DNA of 64,000 nt from Haemophilus sp. HMSC068C11 (GTDB taxonomy: Bacteria > Pseudomonadota > Gammaproteobacteria > Enterobacterales > Pasteurellaceae). The notes beneath the pieces are model-generated. The model searched no databases. It was given only the letters and a program-made list of their open reading frames with translations, and was not told the origin of the DNA. The stretch's first letter is position 1; each line of letters starts with the position of its first letter. The stretch spans positions 358,538-422,537 of the forward strand of contig NZ_KV820360.1 in the NCBI RefSeq assembly GCF_001815355.1. Direction: 5' to 3'. The translations under genes were made by a program, and so were the position numbers. Positions 18,481-27,866 of this stretch are shown here, piece after piece.

Positions 18481-19611
18481 TTATTCTTTTATTAATAAGT
18501 TAGGTAAATAACTGAGCTTTAAATCATCCCCAATTCTTTCACATTCTTGCAGTTGCCACAATGGGGCATCCGCAAGTTTTTCCAAATGCGGGAGTTGGCA
18601 TAATCCTCGAGCGTTATCCCCCAAGAGTTTCGGAGCGACATAAATGATTAATTCATCTACAGCATGTTGTTCAATCAGGCTTCCCGCTAAATTGGCGCCA
18701 GCTTCAACCCAAACAGAATTCACTTGTCGCTTACCTAATTCTGTCATCAATAGATCAAAATCATAGTTTTCTGGCAGTAACATTTGCTCACAGAAATCAG
18801 GGAATACAGACATATCCCGTGGAATTGAACCCACAAGCCAAACTGGCGAATGGGTATGGAATAATTGATGGTTTGGTTGAACTCGATTTTTAGAATCTAA
18901 GATTATGCGAATAGGCTGACGCACAGTATCTTCAGCATATTCCGCTTTTAGATCATCGGGGAATTGATTCCAACGCACGTTCAAGCTTGGATCATCGGCT
19001 AACACGGTAGCACTTGTAGATAAAAGTGCGGTCGCTTTGGCTCGCATTTTTTGTACATCTGCACGAGCGGCTTCACCCGTGATCCACTTGCTTTCACCGC
19101 TCGCCATAGCTGTTCGGCCGTCTAAACTCATGGCTAGTTTTAGCTGCACATAAGGCTTGCCAGTTCGCATACGTTTGAGAAAACCTTTATTTAAGGCTTC
19201 TGCTTGTTCGTTCAATAAATTGACCGCACTTGGTATGCCTGCATCGGCTAACATTTTCAGGCCTTTTCCTGCCACTTGAGGATTAGGATCGGCCATGGCT
19301 GCGACAACTCGACTGACCCCCGCTTCAATTAAACCTAATGCACAAGGCGGTGTGCGTCCATAATGAGAACAAGGTTCAAGCGTCACATAAGCGGTTGCGC
19401 CTTTCGCTTTCTCACCGGCATCTGCTAATGCCACTCGTTCTGCATGAGGCTGACCGGCTTTAAAATGAAACCCTTTCCCGACAATTTCACCATTTTTTAC
19501 TAACACACATCCTACGGATGGATTAGGCGTAGTGGTGTACTGCCCTTTTGCCGCAAGCTCAAGAGCCAGTTGCATAAATTTCACGTCATCAGGGGAAAAG
19601 GTGTCACTCAT
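18481..19611 (-). CDS. ribD: Bifunctional riboflavin biosynthesis deaminase/reductase
   Basis: RibD carries out two consecutive steps of riboflavin synthesis: deamination of the pyrimidine from GTP cyclohydrolase II and reduction of the ribosyl side chain. Of 376 residues, the N-terminal zinc deaminase shows HAERVAL and PCSHYGRTPPCALGL (zinc ligands H, C, C). The NADPH-dependent reductase domain (about 150-370) contains MSLDGRTAMASGESKWITG. It is packed between nrdR (1-base gap) and degS (3-base gap), so nrdR-ribD-degS-yfbR look like one transcript. Confidence 0.96.
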   Translation of the reverse strand: MSDTFSPDDVKFMQLALELAAKGQYTTTPNPSVGCVLVKNGEIVGKGFHFKAGQPHAERVALADAGEKAKGATAYVTLEPCSHYGRTPPCALGLIEAGVSRVVAAMADPNPQVAGKGLKMLADAGIPSAVNLLNEQAEALNKGFLKRMRTGKPYVQLKLAMSLDGRTAMASGESKWITGEAARADVQKMRAKATALLSTSATVLADDPSLNVRWNQFPDDLKAEYAEDTVRQPIRIILDSKNRVQPNHQLFHTHSPVWLVGSIPRDMSVFPDFCEQMLLPENYDFDLLMTELGKRQVNSVWVEAGANLAGSLIEQHAVDELIIYVAPKLLGDNARGLCQLPHLEKLADAPLWQLQECERIGDDLKLSYLPNLLIKE

Positions 19612-19612
19612 A

Positions 19613-20062
19613 CTAATCCTTTAAGCTTTCAATTTCTTTGGTAAATTCATTGATATTATCAAAGCTCAAATAAACGGACGCAAAACGGATATACGCCACT
19701 TTATCTAATTCTTTCAGCTCATTCATGGCTAATTTCCCCACGAGATGACTTGGCACTTCGCGTTCACCCGTCGCACGTAATTGGATAATAATATGGCTGA
19801 TAGCTTTTTCCACATCATCCGAACTTACAGGACGTTTTTCTAATGCATGTTGAATACCACTACGCAATTTATCTTCATTAAACGGCTCGCGTGACCCATC
19901 ATTTTTAATAATTTTTGGCACCACTAATTCGGCCGTTTCAAAGGTGGTAAAGCGTTCATGACAATTCCCGCATTCCCGACGACGACGCACTTGATACCCA
20001 TCAGAAACCAAACGGCTGTCAATTACCTTAGTTTCTTCAGTTGAACAAAACGGACAACGCAT
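19613..20062 (-). CDS. nrdR: Transcriptional repressor NrdR
   Basis: NrdR represses ribonucleotide reductase genes in response to (d)ATP. It has 149 residues with an N-terminal zinc ribbon (CPFC at residues 3-6 and CGNCHERF at 31-38) followed by an ATP-cone domain (about 46-136, [19 protein letters not shown]). The length matches the family. It heads the compact nrdR-ribD gene pair common in gamma-proteobacteria. Confidence 0.97.
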   Translation of the reverse strand: MRCPFCSTEETKVIDSRLVSDGYQVRRRRECGNCHERFTTFETAELVVPKIIKNDGSREPFNEDKLRSGIQHALEKRPVSSDDVEKAISHIIIQLRATGEREVPSHLVGKLAMNELKELDKVAYIRFASVYLSFDNINEFTKEIESLKD

Positions 20063-20113
20063 TTTAGATCCTTTTCAAAATTATTCTTAAGCTATTATCT
20101 TATCAAAAACCCA

Positions 20114-20136
20114 GGATCTTTTCGATCTGAAGATCC
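20114..20136 (-). terminator. Likely recC terminator
   Basis: GGATCTT / AAGATCC (20114-20120 and 20130-20136) with a 9-base loop lies a few bases after the recC stop; on the minus strand it is followed by TGGGTTTTTG. Confidence 0.55.
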
Positions 20137-20139
20137 ACT

Positions 20140-23100
20140 TTAAGACAACATTTCTCCAAACCAGGAGGTGGTTTGTTTCACCAACTGCAAAAGGCCATCC
20201 TGCGATTTAAATTGTTCTGTTTGCCCCAACACCCTCGCCCAATAAGGATCAGCTTTACCGTAACCATAAGGATCATCTTTCGCAAGGGATTCGATATTCG
20301 TCAAAACATTGTCAAAATTGACCGCACTTTCATCTTTTTCAATAAACTTCGAGATATTTCCCGTTGGAATGAGCTGAATTTGTTGCTGGCTTTGTAAATA
20401 AGCCTCGACATACATTTTCAGTTTCTCAAGTGCGGTTGATTTTTCTATTGTTTTTAATGTTAAATCCTTATCTTTAGCGATAATACGTGGTGGCAGTGCG
20501 CTCTCTTTTGTCGCCAGTTGAATGAGATAATAAAGCCATGGGCGAATACGATAACGATCCTTATATTTTGCAAATCGCCATTCGATTATCTGATTTTCAT
20601 CTCCAAATAATGGCTCCATATAGCCAAATAAGCGAATATTGCCTTGTGCCGTTTCCACCATAAAATCAACACTCTCACTGTGTGGTGAAGAATAATCCTT
20701 AATTTTCTCTTTAAAAGCCAATACATCAGCGCGAATGGATTGTGCACAGACTTCCGCAAACTCGCCGCGTGGCATGATGCCTTTCACTCGCTGTTTGGCG
20801 AAATAATCGTTAAATTGCACTTCCTCTAAATGCAATAACTCATTACTAATGCGATAATGATCCAAACCATTTAACGTAAAGTTTTCACTTTCTTCAATGC
20901 GATCATCTTCATCTCGGAAATACACGCCAAGCTGCTTTTCAAAAAAGAATTTCACTGGATTTTCAATAAAACTCACAAAACGATCGAGTTCAATTTCCGT
21001 TATTGGCTCTTGATTTTCGCCCATCGGCACAACAAATTCATGACATTTTCTTTCTTGGAATTGCGCAATCGGCAGCCATTTTTTTGCAAAAGAGCGGTTA
21101 ATTTTCCCTTCATGTTGGAAATTACTTGGACTAAACGCCGTCATTGGATGTTGTTCAATTCTTAAGCCATTTTCTGAATAATGAGTAATATAATCAATTA
21201 ACTGGCTCACCAATACTGAAGGTTCTTTAGGTTGATTATCAATAATTGAAGAGCCTACATAACTCACATAAAAATGGGATCTTGCGGCCAGTAAGGCTTC
21301 AAGGAATAAGTAACGATCATCATCTCGACGAACACGATCGCCTTTTTGATGATGATATTGCATTAAGTCAAAACTATTTGGTGTATGACTGCGTGGGTAA
21401 TCCGCCTCATTCATTCCGAGCAAACACACCACTTTAAAAGGAATGGAACGCATTGGTAAAAGTGTGCAGAAATTCACTTTACCCGCTAAGAAACGAAGGC
21501 TGTTTGGTGTTTCTTCTAAACGTGCAGACATCACTTCCGCAATGACATCCGCTTGCAAGGTTTCTTCAAAATTGACGGTCAGCAAATCATCGGCAAAGGC
21601 ATTGATACAATCCTGAATATAAAATAAGGTATCTGCAGTTTCTTCATTTTGCACAAAGAAATCCGTCAAAAGTGCGGTCAATTTTTCACGCCATTTTTCA
21701 ATATTGTGTGCCTTTTGCAGATCTTGATGCCATTTATTTAAGGCCGTAAAAAATTGATTCACCGCACCGACTAACTGCCCTTTCAATCCATAGCTACTAT
21801 CAAGTCCAAGACTGTCTTGCCAAACGCCTTGTTCTTCACGCATCGCATAACCTAAGGTCATACGTTCAAGCCCCGCCTGCCACGCGTTAAAATTCAGTGT
21901 ATTCTGCAGTTTTTCTAAACCAAAGCGAATACCCGACTCTTTCACCCATTCACGAATTTGTTCGAGATCTGCAAGGGCAATATTAAAACGCTCACGGATA
22001 GCCGGAATATCTAATAAAGCCAGTACTTCTTCCGCGCCAAACTGACTTTCTCTTAAATTTAACAGAGAAAGATAGCTCGACACGATCACATCACTTTCAG
22101 ACAATTTACTGTCAGAAATCGAGAATGGAATAACAGGTGCATCCGCACTATTCGCACCAAAGACAGCCTGAATATAAGGTGTATATTGGTTAACATCGGC
22201 CACCATGATCACCACATCTTTTGGTGTAATCTGTTCTTCTTTTGGCTTATACTGATTTTGATTGAATAAATCCAACAAATAATCATGCAGCACTTCAACT
22301 TCTCGCATCGCGTTATGGCAAGATTTCACGACCAAAGAGCGGTCGTTTTTCGCTACATTTAATGCACCATGACCAAACGCCAAAATTTGATTTTGGATCT
22401 GTCCTAACAACGTTTTTTCGGGAAGTTCTGCATAGTAATCACGGGAAATGGCTTGAATATTTTCCTCATCTCGCACTAATTGATAGAGAAAATCTCGTCC
22501 CATTTTTCCCCAAGAGGCTAAAAGCGGATTTCCACTGAACAATTCTTCTTGTTGATTGGTATAATCAAGGTCAGCAGGTTCCCATGACACTTGCTCGGCT
22601 GAAATTAAAGGCTTAACATCATTACTTTCTTGCACGAAACGCTGTCTTTCTAATAAATAGGATTTACTCAGATCTCGCAAGTCGCCCCAATATTCTTGAC
22701 ATGGATTATTGAAGAATAAATGTACATCTGTTTTAGCTGAAATACCTTGGAAAATATTGAGATAAACCGTTGGCAATGCTGGAATACCAAAAATAAAAAT
22801 ACGTTCCGGCAAGTTGAGTGTCGCATTTGGATCACGACATAGCTCTAAAAATTGTTGATTGAGTGCAGCACGATGCTTTGCTTTTCCACCGAAATCACGT
22901 TGGACATCATCCACCAATGCTCGCCATAAAATCCCTTGCCAATGAATATTGCCTTTAATTTGAGAAAGAAAGGTAGGATTTAACGCCGAAAGGCCCTGCT
23001 TTTGCTGATTAATTTGAGCCAAGATTTTTTCATCGTTATTTTCTTCCCATGCGGCAATCCATTCGGGACGATAGACGAGGTATTGGTCAAATAAATCGGC

Positions 23101-23499
23101 AACTTTTAGGCTTAATTGATAAAGTTTTTGCTGTTCTGATGCCGGTGAGGACGCTAAATATTTTTTTAATGGTTCAAATTCTTTTTGCTGTAAAAAAGTA
23201 GGGATTAATCGCATTAATCGCCATAACGTTGAATCTTTTTCAAAAGGGTTTTGCGTGGAAACATTCGGCAAATTATCAGCGTAAAGTTTCCAAATAAAAC
23301 TGGAAGGCATGGGGAATTGGAAATTCGCTGCAACGCCGCGTTTTTTAGCAATTTCCATTTGTAACCATTGTGCCATACCAGGGCTTTGCACTAACACAAT
23401 GTCAGATTGAAACGGATCATGTTGAGGTAAATTTTCCAACAGCGAAACTAAAATATCCTTTTGAATTTCCGGTTGGTTTGAATAATAAGTAACGAACAA
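20140..23499 (-). CDS. recC: Exodeoxyribonuclease V gamma subunit
   Basis: RecC is the Chi-recognising scaffold of the RecBCD helicase-nuclease, which processes double-strand breaks for recombination and degrades linear foreign DNA. The 1119 residues are close to E. coli RecC. Recognisable segments include the N-terminal inactive-helicase region (VQSPGMAQWLQMEIAKKRGVAANFQFPMP) and LLPMRSIPFKVVCLLGMNEADYPR in the middle. RecC has lost helicase motifs, so no Walker A is expected or seen. It lies directly downstream of comNOPQ, as I recall for H. influenzae. Three USS lie inside it. recB and recD are not in the window. Confidence 0.95.
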   Translation of the reverse strand: MFVTYYSNQPEIQKDILVSLLENLPQHDPFQSDIVLVQSPGMAQWLQMEIAKKRGVAANFQFPMPSSFIWKLYADNLPNVSTQNPFEKDSTLWRLMRLIPTFLQQKEFEPLKKYLASSPASEQQKLYQLSLKVADLFDQYLVYRPEWIAAWEENNDEKILAQINQQKQGLSALNPTFLSQIKGNIHWQGILWRALVDDVQRDFGGKAKHRAALNQQFLELCRDPNATLNLPERIFIFGIPALPTVYLNIFQGISAKTDVHLFFNNPCQEYWGDLRDLSKSYLLERQRFVQESNDVKPLISAEQVSWEPADLDYTNQQEELFSGNPLLASWGKMGRDFLYQLVRDEENIQAISRDYYAELPEKTLLGQIQNQILAFGHGALNVAKNDRSLVVKSCHNAMREVEVLHDYLLDLFNQNQYKPKEEQITPKDVVIMVADVNQYTPYIQAVFGANSADAPVIPFSISDSKLSESDVIVSSYLSLLNLRESQFGAEEVLALLDIPAIRERFNIALADLEQIREWVKESGIRFGLEKLQNTLNFNAWQAGLERMTLGYAMREEQGVWQDSLGLDSSYGLKGQLVGAVNQFFTALNKWHQDLQKAHNIEKWREKLTALLTDFFVQNEETADTLFYIQDCINAFADDLLTVNFEETLQADVIAEVMSARLEETPNSLRFLAGKVNFCTLLPMRSIPFKVVCLLGMNEADYPRSHTPNSFDLMQYHHQKGDRVRRDDDRYLFLEALLAARSHFYVSYVGSSIIDNQPKEPSVLVSQLIDYITHYSENGLRIEQHPMTAFSPSNFQHEGKINRSFAKKWLPIAQFQERKCHEFVVPMGENQEPITEIELDRFVSFIENPVKFFFEKQLGVYFRDEDDRIEESENFTLNGLDHYRISNELLHLEEVQFNDYFAKQRVKGIMPRGEFAEVCAQSIRADVLAFKEKIKDYSSPHSESVDFMVETAQGNIRLFGYMEPLFGDENQIIEWRFAKYKDRYRIRPWLYYLIQLATKESALPPRIIAKDKDLTLKTIEKSTALEKLKMYVEAYLQSQQQIQLIPTGNISKFIEKDESAVNFDNVLTNIESLAKDDPYGYGKADPYWARVLGQTEQFKSQDGLLQLVKQTTSWFGEMLS

Positions 23500-23536
23500 A
23501 GTAACGCCCTTTTGAAAGCAAAAACAATGCGTTATT

Positions 23537-23839
23537 TTACTCGGTTTTCAATAAAAATTCACCTTGAGGATAGCGTATATTCACTTGATGATGACTGCAT
23601 TGAATTGCAAATTGAATGCCATTTTGTTGTACGCTATTTTCACAAGACAAGCCTAAAAACTGACGTTGAGCCTGATTCTCAGCAATTTGAATTGCCTGAA
23701 ATTCTTGAAAAATTCTGACCGCACTTTTCCGTTGCTCACTCGTCCATCGGTTAAAGATCAAAAATAACCCGCTGAAAATCGATAATGCTAATAAAAGTGA
23801 CATTAACGACATGCCTTTATTCACTTTGATCTTGCGCAC
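23537..23839 (-). CDS. comQ: Competence pseudopilin-like protein ComQ
   Basis: This small (100-residue) protein has a type IV prepilin-like leader: short basic N-terminus, then G-MSLMSLLLALSIFSGLFLIF. By position (last of four genes, before recC) it corresponds to H. influenzae comQ. It lacks the usual Glu at +5 after the cleavage glycine, as do ComO and ComP here. It overlaps comP by 23 bases. It probably serves as a minor pseudopilin of the DNA-uptake pilus; this is by context and hydrophobic leader only. Confidence 0.75.
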   Translation of the reverse strand: MRKIKVNKGMSLMSLLLALSIFSGLFLIFNRWTSEQRKSAVRIFQEFQAIQIAENQAQRQFLGLSCENSVQQNGIQFAIQCSHHQVNIRYPQGEFLLKTE

Positions 23840-24503
23840 TTAAATCACTCCAACTTTTATCCACCAAACGCCATTGGCTATATTCTTGTACGAGTTTGGT
23901 CACCACGGCTTTACCGTAAGCCACCGTCACGCCCTCCTCTAACTTAAGCGAACCACCTGTAATCACTGCACCACTTATTCGCCCTTTGCCGGTTAAAGTT
24001 AAATCCCCTTCTGCTAACAAAATGCCACTCACATTCCCTTTAACCTCTAATTGGTTTTGCGTTATCCAATACACTTGTAGTGTTTTTTGAGCAGTTAAAG
24101 TAGTATCTACTTTCACAAAGTGCGGTTGAAAATCAGCTTGTTTTTCGCTGGAAATAAAATCTCGCAGCATATTTTCATTAATGCCTTTTGTCGGCGATTT
24201 CTTAAATAACTCTGCTCGTTTACACCAAACAGAATAGGCCACTTTATCCTCTGCCCCATTAGACTCGAAAAAGACTTGTTTCACTTTTTCAGCACCATTT
24301 AAAGGCAAGTTTTGGCAAATATGTTTTTGTTGCTGCTGACTGATTTTCTGTAACGCCAGGCCTTGTTCTACATAATATTTTCGCTGACTTATTTGAGCTC
24401 GAAAAAATGCAAAGATCTGTTCATCAAATAATAAGATCAGCGCCAATAAGCCTGAAAGTAAAATCAGTGCCGTCAGTGTCACCATCCCTTTTTTCATGAT
24501 CAT
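23817..24503 (-). CDS. comP: Competence pseudopilin-like protein ComP
   Basis: This 228-residue protein begins with a basic leader and a long hydrophobic helix (KKG-MVTLTALILLSGLLALILLF). A Gly- and Val-rich C-terminal segment follows (about 165-200, VKGNVSGILLAEGDLTLTGKGRISGAVITGGSLKL) that looks like a short beta-solenoid or bactofilin/DUF-type repeat. It is third in the comNOPQ series and overlaps comO by 4 bases. The role in the competence pilus is inferred from operon position and the CRP-S site. Confidence 0.75.
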   Translation of the reverse strand: MIMKKGMVTLTALILLSGLLALILLFDEQIFAFFRAQISQRKYYVEQGLALQKISQQQQKHICQNLPLNGAEKVKQVFFESNGAEDKVAYSVWCKRAELFKKSPTKGINENMLRDFISSEKQADFQPHFVKVDTTLTAQKTLQVYWITQNQLEVKGNVSGILLAEGDLTLTGKGRISGAVITGGSLKLEEGVTVAYGKAVVTKLVQEYSQWRLVDKSWSDLSAQDQSE

Positions 24504-25225
24504 TCTTCTTGATTTAATAAAGGCACCACAAGCGAAGTTTCATATTGAATATGCTTATGTGTTGCAAGATTTCCCGCGAGTTTGATTTCAATCCCTTTCC
24601 CTGCCTTTAACCAATCAAAACGTAATTGAGAAATCTCAAACTCTTTTTCATCCAATAAATCAGTCCATCCACCACCAGCGTTACAAGTAGATTGTGCTAA
24701 GGCTCTCTGACACTCTTCTGAGCGACAATCTGCATTTACCGAATTTTTATAGGTTTGTTTAGTTTCGATCATTTTGTCGTTAAGTTTGTAACCAAATAGC
24801 TCTTTTTCGATATTTTTTGCCACATTTTTAACGCCATTTACGCAAGTGTTTTTTGTGTATTTTTCACCAATACAGCCATTACTATTCAAATCATAAAAAA
24901 ATAAAACACAGCTATTTGATGGAGCATTATCAGCTTGAGCAATGGTTATTGCAGTGCCGTTTTCATCCAATTCAAATAAAGCCAGATTATCCTCGATGAG
25001 TTTTTGGTTTGCGGCTCGAAAACCTACGCGACGCAGATCTTTCCCGATGAGTTGAATTGTACGTTGTAATTCCGTTTGTAGTTTGAGTTGTAACATTAAA
25101 CGCTGATTTTGCTGTTGAGTTTGGGCATAAAATTGTGCAACCAATAGCAATAATAAAGCGGATAAGCCAAGTGAAATCAACAAACTCACCAATGTTTCGC
25201 CTTTTAATGGTTTCATCTTGTACAT
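24500..25225 (-). CDS. comO: Competence pseudopilin-like protein ComO (PilW-like)
   Basis: This 241-residue prepilin-like protein has the leader KPLKG-ETLVSLLISLGLSALLLLLVAQFYAQ. A globular C-terminal part follows with four to five cysteines (CVLFFYDLNSNGCIG, CVNG, CRSEEC, CNAGGGWTD) that may form disulfides. The LVxxxISLGL...LLLxxAQFYAQTQQQ style resembles PilW-type minor pilins. It overlaps comN by 13 bases. Start at 25225 (MYKMKPLKG) or 25216 (MKPLKG); both leave the same leader. Confidence 0.78.
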   Translation of the reverse strand: MYKMKPLKGETLVSLLISLGLSALLLLLVAQFYAQTQQQNQRLMLQLKLQTELQRTIQLIGKDLRRVGFRAANQKLIEDNLALFELDENGTAITIAQADNAPSNSCVLFFYDLNSNGCIGEKYTKNTCVNGVKNVAKNIEKELFGYKLNDKMIETKQTYKNSVNADCRSEECQRALAQSTCNAGGGWTDLLDEKEFEISQLRFDWLKAGKGIEIKLAGNLATHKHIQYETSLVVPLLNQEE

Positions 25226-25731
25226 GCACTCGCCGCTTGATCAGGCTTTAATTTGATACTGCCCACGTTGAAAAAAGAAAACAATGTACGATGTTCTTCC
25301 GCCTGTAACATAAAACAATTTGTTTCCATGGTATTTCTGGCCCCATTAAATTTCACCGCCACTTCTGACGGATATAATTTAGGGCCTATCAGCATCGTTT
25401 TTCCTTCAAAATAAGGATAGTAAAAATGCGCATAAAGGTTTTTAGGACAATTCTGGGGATGAAAACAATCACAAAAATGATCGTTTTTTACTTGAGCAGT
25501 AATACACCAACGTTGATTCGCTCTATCTTGATTAGCCAAAATAAACCAAATCGCTGATGAATTTTCTGCCCTCGCTTGAATATTGCGTAAGAAAAAATAA
25601 AGCCGTTGTTGCTCTTTTTCGAGAAAATATTTGGGATCGTTTTTCTGCCATTTAGGCAATGTAAACGCCAACGTTAAGCTTAAAATAAACAATGCAATCA
25701 AGGTTTCTAATAAGGTTATCCCTTTATACAT
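25213..25731 (-). CDS. comN: Competence prepilin-like protein ComN
   Basis: This 172-residue protein has a classical type IV prepilin leader, MYKG-ITLLETLIALFILSLTLAF, with cleavage after G4 and the conserved Glu at +5, followed by a PulG/FimT-like hydrophobic helix and a globular domain. It is the first gene of the comNOPQ operon and sits about 65 bases downstream of a clear CRP-S site, so it should be switched on by CRP with Sxy during competence. Among the four it is the only one with a canonical E5. Confidence 0.82.
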   Translation of the reverse strand: MYKGITLLETLIALFILSLTLAFTLPKWQKNDPKYFLEKEQQRLYFFLRNIQARAENSSAIWFILANQDRANQRWCITAQVKNDHFCDCFHPQNCPKNLYAHFYYPYFEGKTMLIGPKLYPSEVAVKFNGARNTMETNCFMLQAEEHRTLFSFFNVGSIKLKPDQAASACTR

Positions 25732-25797
25732 AAAATGCCTTCTTTTTTGACCGCACTTTAAAATTCCTTAAGAAGAAAGCCAAATTGGTTACGTTAT

Positions 25798-25819
25798 TTT
25801 TGCGATACTGATCGCAAAT
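25798..25819 (-). promoter_or_regulatory. CRP-S (Sxy-dependent) site of the comNOPQ operon
   Basis: TTTTGCGATACTGATCGCAAAT has the near-perfect dyad TGCGA-N6-TCGCA. The C in place of T in the half site (TGCGA rather than TGTGA) is the hallmark of the CRP-S class that needs Sxy/TfoX, established for H. influenzae competence genes. It lies 67-88 bases before comN and on the far side faces suhB (plus strand). Confidence 0.9.
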
Positions 25820-25931
25820 TTCCTTTAAAAAACGGGAAAAACCGTGAATTAAACATTTTCAACTGGCTATTTACTAAAACTCCCTTATAATAGGCGACCT
25901 ATTTATCTGTTCTTTAAAATCTGGTGGAAAT

Positions 25932-26732
25932 ATGAATCCAATGTTAAATATCGCGATTCGTGCGGCACGAAGAGCGGGCAACGTGATTGCTAAAAACTAT
26001 GAACGCCGTGATGACATCCAAACAAGTAAAAAAGGTATTAATGATTATGTGACTAGCGTCGATAAAGCCGCTGAAGCAGAGATCATTGAAATCATTCAAA
26101 AATCTTATCCTGATCACACAATTATCAGTGAAGAACGTGGTGCATTAGAAGGCAAAGACAGTGATATTCAATGGGTAATTGATCCACTAGATGGCACAAC
26201 CAACTTCGTAAAAGGTTTGCCACATTTCTCCGTTTCTATTGCTATCCGTGTAAAAAACCGTACCGAAGTGGGTGTGGTTTACGATCCTATTCGTAATGAA
26301 TTATTCACGGCCGTGCGTGGTGAAGGCGCAAAATTAAATGAAGTGCGTTTACGTGTAGATAGCCAAAATGAACTTAACGGGGCGATTTTAGCCACTGGTT
26401 TCCCATTCAAACAACCAAGCTTGATGCCAACTCAATTTGCTATCATGAATAACTTAATTGATGAAGCTGCAGATTTCCGTCGTACGGGTTCTGCCGCATT
26501 AGACCTTTGCTATGTGGCTTCTGGTCGCGTTGACGGTTATTTCGAAATGGGCTTAAAACCTTGGGATTGCGCAGCAGGTGATTTAATCGTGCGTGAAGCG
26601 GGCGGTTTAGTATGTGATTTCAATGCGGGTCACGGCTATTTACGTTCCGGCAATATCGTGGCTGCACCAGCACGTATTTTAAAAGAAATGCTAAATAAAA
26701 TTCAGCCTTGCTTAACCGAACAAGTTAAGTAA
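25932..26732 (+). CDS. suhB: Inositol-1-monophosphatase family protein
   Basis: This Mg2+-dependent, Li+-sensitive phosphatase family member has 266 residues, like E. coli SuhB, which also acts as an rRNA antitermination factor. Metal ligands are visible in ISEERGALEG (E67 region), WVIDPLDGTTNF (DPLDGT, about 84-89) and the C-terminal KPWDCAAGDLIVREAGG. A TATAAT at 25886-25891 is a plausible -10. It ends in a USS-pair terminator before convergent bioB. Confidence 0.95.
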   Translation: MNPMLNIAIRAARRAGNVIAKNYERRDDIQTSKKGINDYVTSVDKAAEAEIIEIIQKSYPDHTIISEERGALEGKDSDIQWVIDPLDGTTNFVKGLPHFSVSIAIRVKNRTEVGVVYDPIRNELFTAVRGEGAKLNEVRLRVDSQNELNGAILATGFPFKQPSLMPTQFAIMNNLIDEAADFRRTGSAALDLCYVASGRVDGYFEMGLKPWDCAAGDLIVREAGGLVCDFNAGHGYLRSGNIVAAPARILKEMLNKIQPCLTEQVK

Positions 26733-26740
26733 GCCTAAAT

Positions 26741-26771
26741 AAAAAGTGCGGTGGATTTCACCGCACTTTTT
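26741..26771. terminator. USS-pair terminator between suhB and bioB
   Basis: AAAAAGTGCGGTG (26741-26753) and CACCGCACTTTTT (26759-26771) form a perfect 13-base stem with a 5-base loop between convergent genes. Confidence 0.87.
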
Positions 26772-26776
26772 TATAA

Positions 26777-27793
26777 CTAATTTCTGTCGAGTGGCTTTCT
26801 ATTTTCTTCCGTTTCCGGCTCTAGATCTAATTTTGCCATAAGAAGTTGATCGCCATCTTCTTCTGGGTTGCCTGTCACCAACAATTTATCCCCATAGAAA
26901 ATCGAATTTGCTCCCGCCATAAAACACATGGCTTGCATTTCTTCACTCATACCTTGACGACCTGCAGAAAGGCGAACATAACTTTTTGGCATGGTAATAC
27001 GCGCCACAGCAATGGTGCGAACAAATTCTGTCCAATCTAAATCAGCTGCATCAGCCATTGGTGTACCTTCTACTTTCACTAATTGGTTAATCGGAACTGA
27101 CTCTGGCTGAGGATCAAGATTTGCCAAACTTGCAATGAGACCAGCTCGCTCTTTACGGGTTTCATTCATCCCCACAATACCGCCGCAGCAAACTTTTAAA
27201 CCGGCATGACGCACTTTCCCTAATGTGCTTAAACGATCATCAAAACGGCGTGTGCCAATGACATTGTGATAATTCTCCGGTGCTGTATCAAGATTATGGT
27301 TGTAATAATCCAATCCAGCATCTTTTAACTCTTCCGCCATACCATCTTGTAGTAAGCCAAAAGTACCGCAAGTTTCTAAGCCAATATCTTTTACCGCACG
27401 AATAATCGCCGTGACTTTTTCCATATCTTTAGGCTTAGGACCACGCCATGCCGCGCCCATACAAAAACGTCCTGCACCACGTGCTTTAGCAATTTTGGCT
27501 TTTTCGACAATTTCATCAATATCCAAGATCTGCTGATTTTGTACGCCTGTTTGATAACGGGCAGATTGTGGGCAATAACCACAGTCTTCAGGGCATCCAC
27601 CCGTTTTAATCGACATCAACGTCGATAACTGTATCGCACCTGGGTTAAAATGCTCTCGATGCACTTGAGCCGCACGATAGACTAATTCTAAAAAAGGTGT
27701 TTCAAATAACGCTTCTACTTTACAAACAGACCAATACTCTACTGAGGGATGGGGCGTAATAGATGAAAGCTGTACTACATTTGTTGTGGTCAT
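26777..27793 (-). CDS. bioB: Biotin synthase
   Basis: This radical-SAM enzyme inserts sulfur into dethiobiotin, the last step of biotin synthesis. Its 338 residues show the [4Fe-4S]-SAM motif [14 protein letters not shown] (about 60-73). The further conserved segment is [16 protein letters not shown], and the arginine of the [2Fe-2S] site lies in VRLSAGR. No other bio gene is in the window, and I saw no BirA-type operator. A 14-base palindrome (27810-27823) lies just before the start. Confidence 0.97.
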   Translation of the reverse strand: MTTTNVVQLSSITPHPSVEYWSVCKVEALFETPFLELVYRAAQVHREHFNPGAIQLSTLMSIKTGGCPEDCGYCPQSARYQTGVQNQQILDIDEIVEKAKIAKARGAGRFCMGAAWRGPKPKDMEKVTAIIRAVKDIGLETCGTFGLLQDGMAEELKDAGLDYYNHNLDTAPENYHNVIGTRRFDDRLSTLGKVRHAGLKVCCGGIVGMNETRKERAGLIASLANLDPQPESVPINQLVKVEGTPMADAADLDWTEFVRTIAVARITMPKSYVRLSAGRQGMSEEMQAMCFMAGANSIFYGDKLLVTGNPEEDGDQLLMAKLDLEPETEENRKPLDRN

Positions 27794-27809
27794 TATATTT
27801 TCCTCGTTT

Positions 27810-27823
27810 AAGCTATATAGCTT
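27810..27823. promoter_or_regulatory. Perfect palindrome in the bioB leader
   Basis: AAGCTATATAGCTT is a perfect 14-base palindrome 17-30 bases before the bioB ATG. It does not match the BirA operator (TTGTAAAC-N15-GTTTACAA) and its binding protein is unknown. Confidence 0.4.
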
Positions 27824-27866
27824 TTATTAAGTTGAGCATATTACTCTGCAATATGATAAAAAGAGA

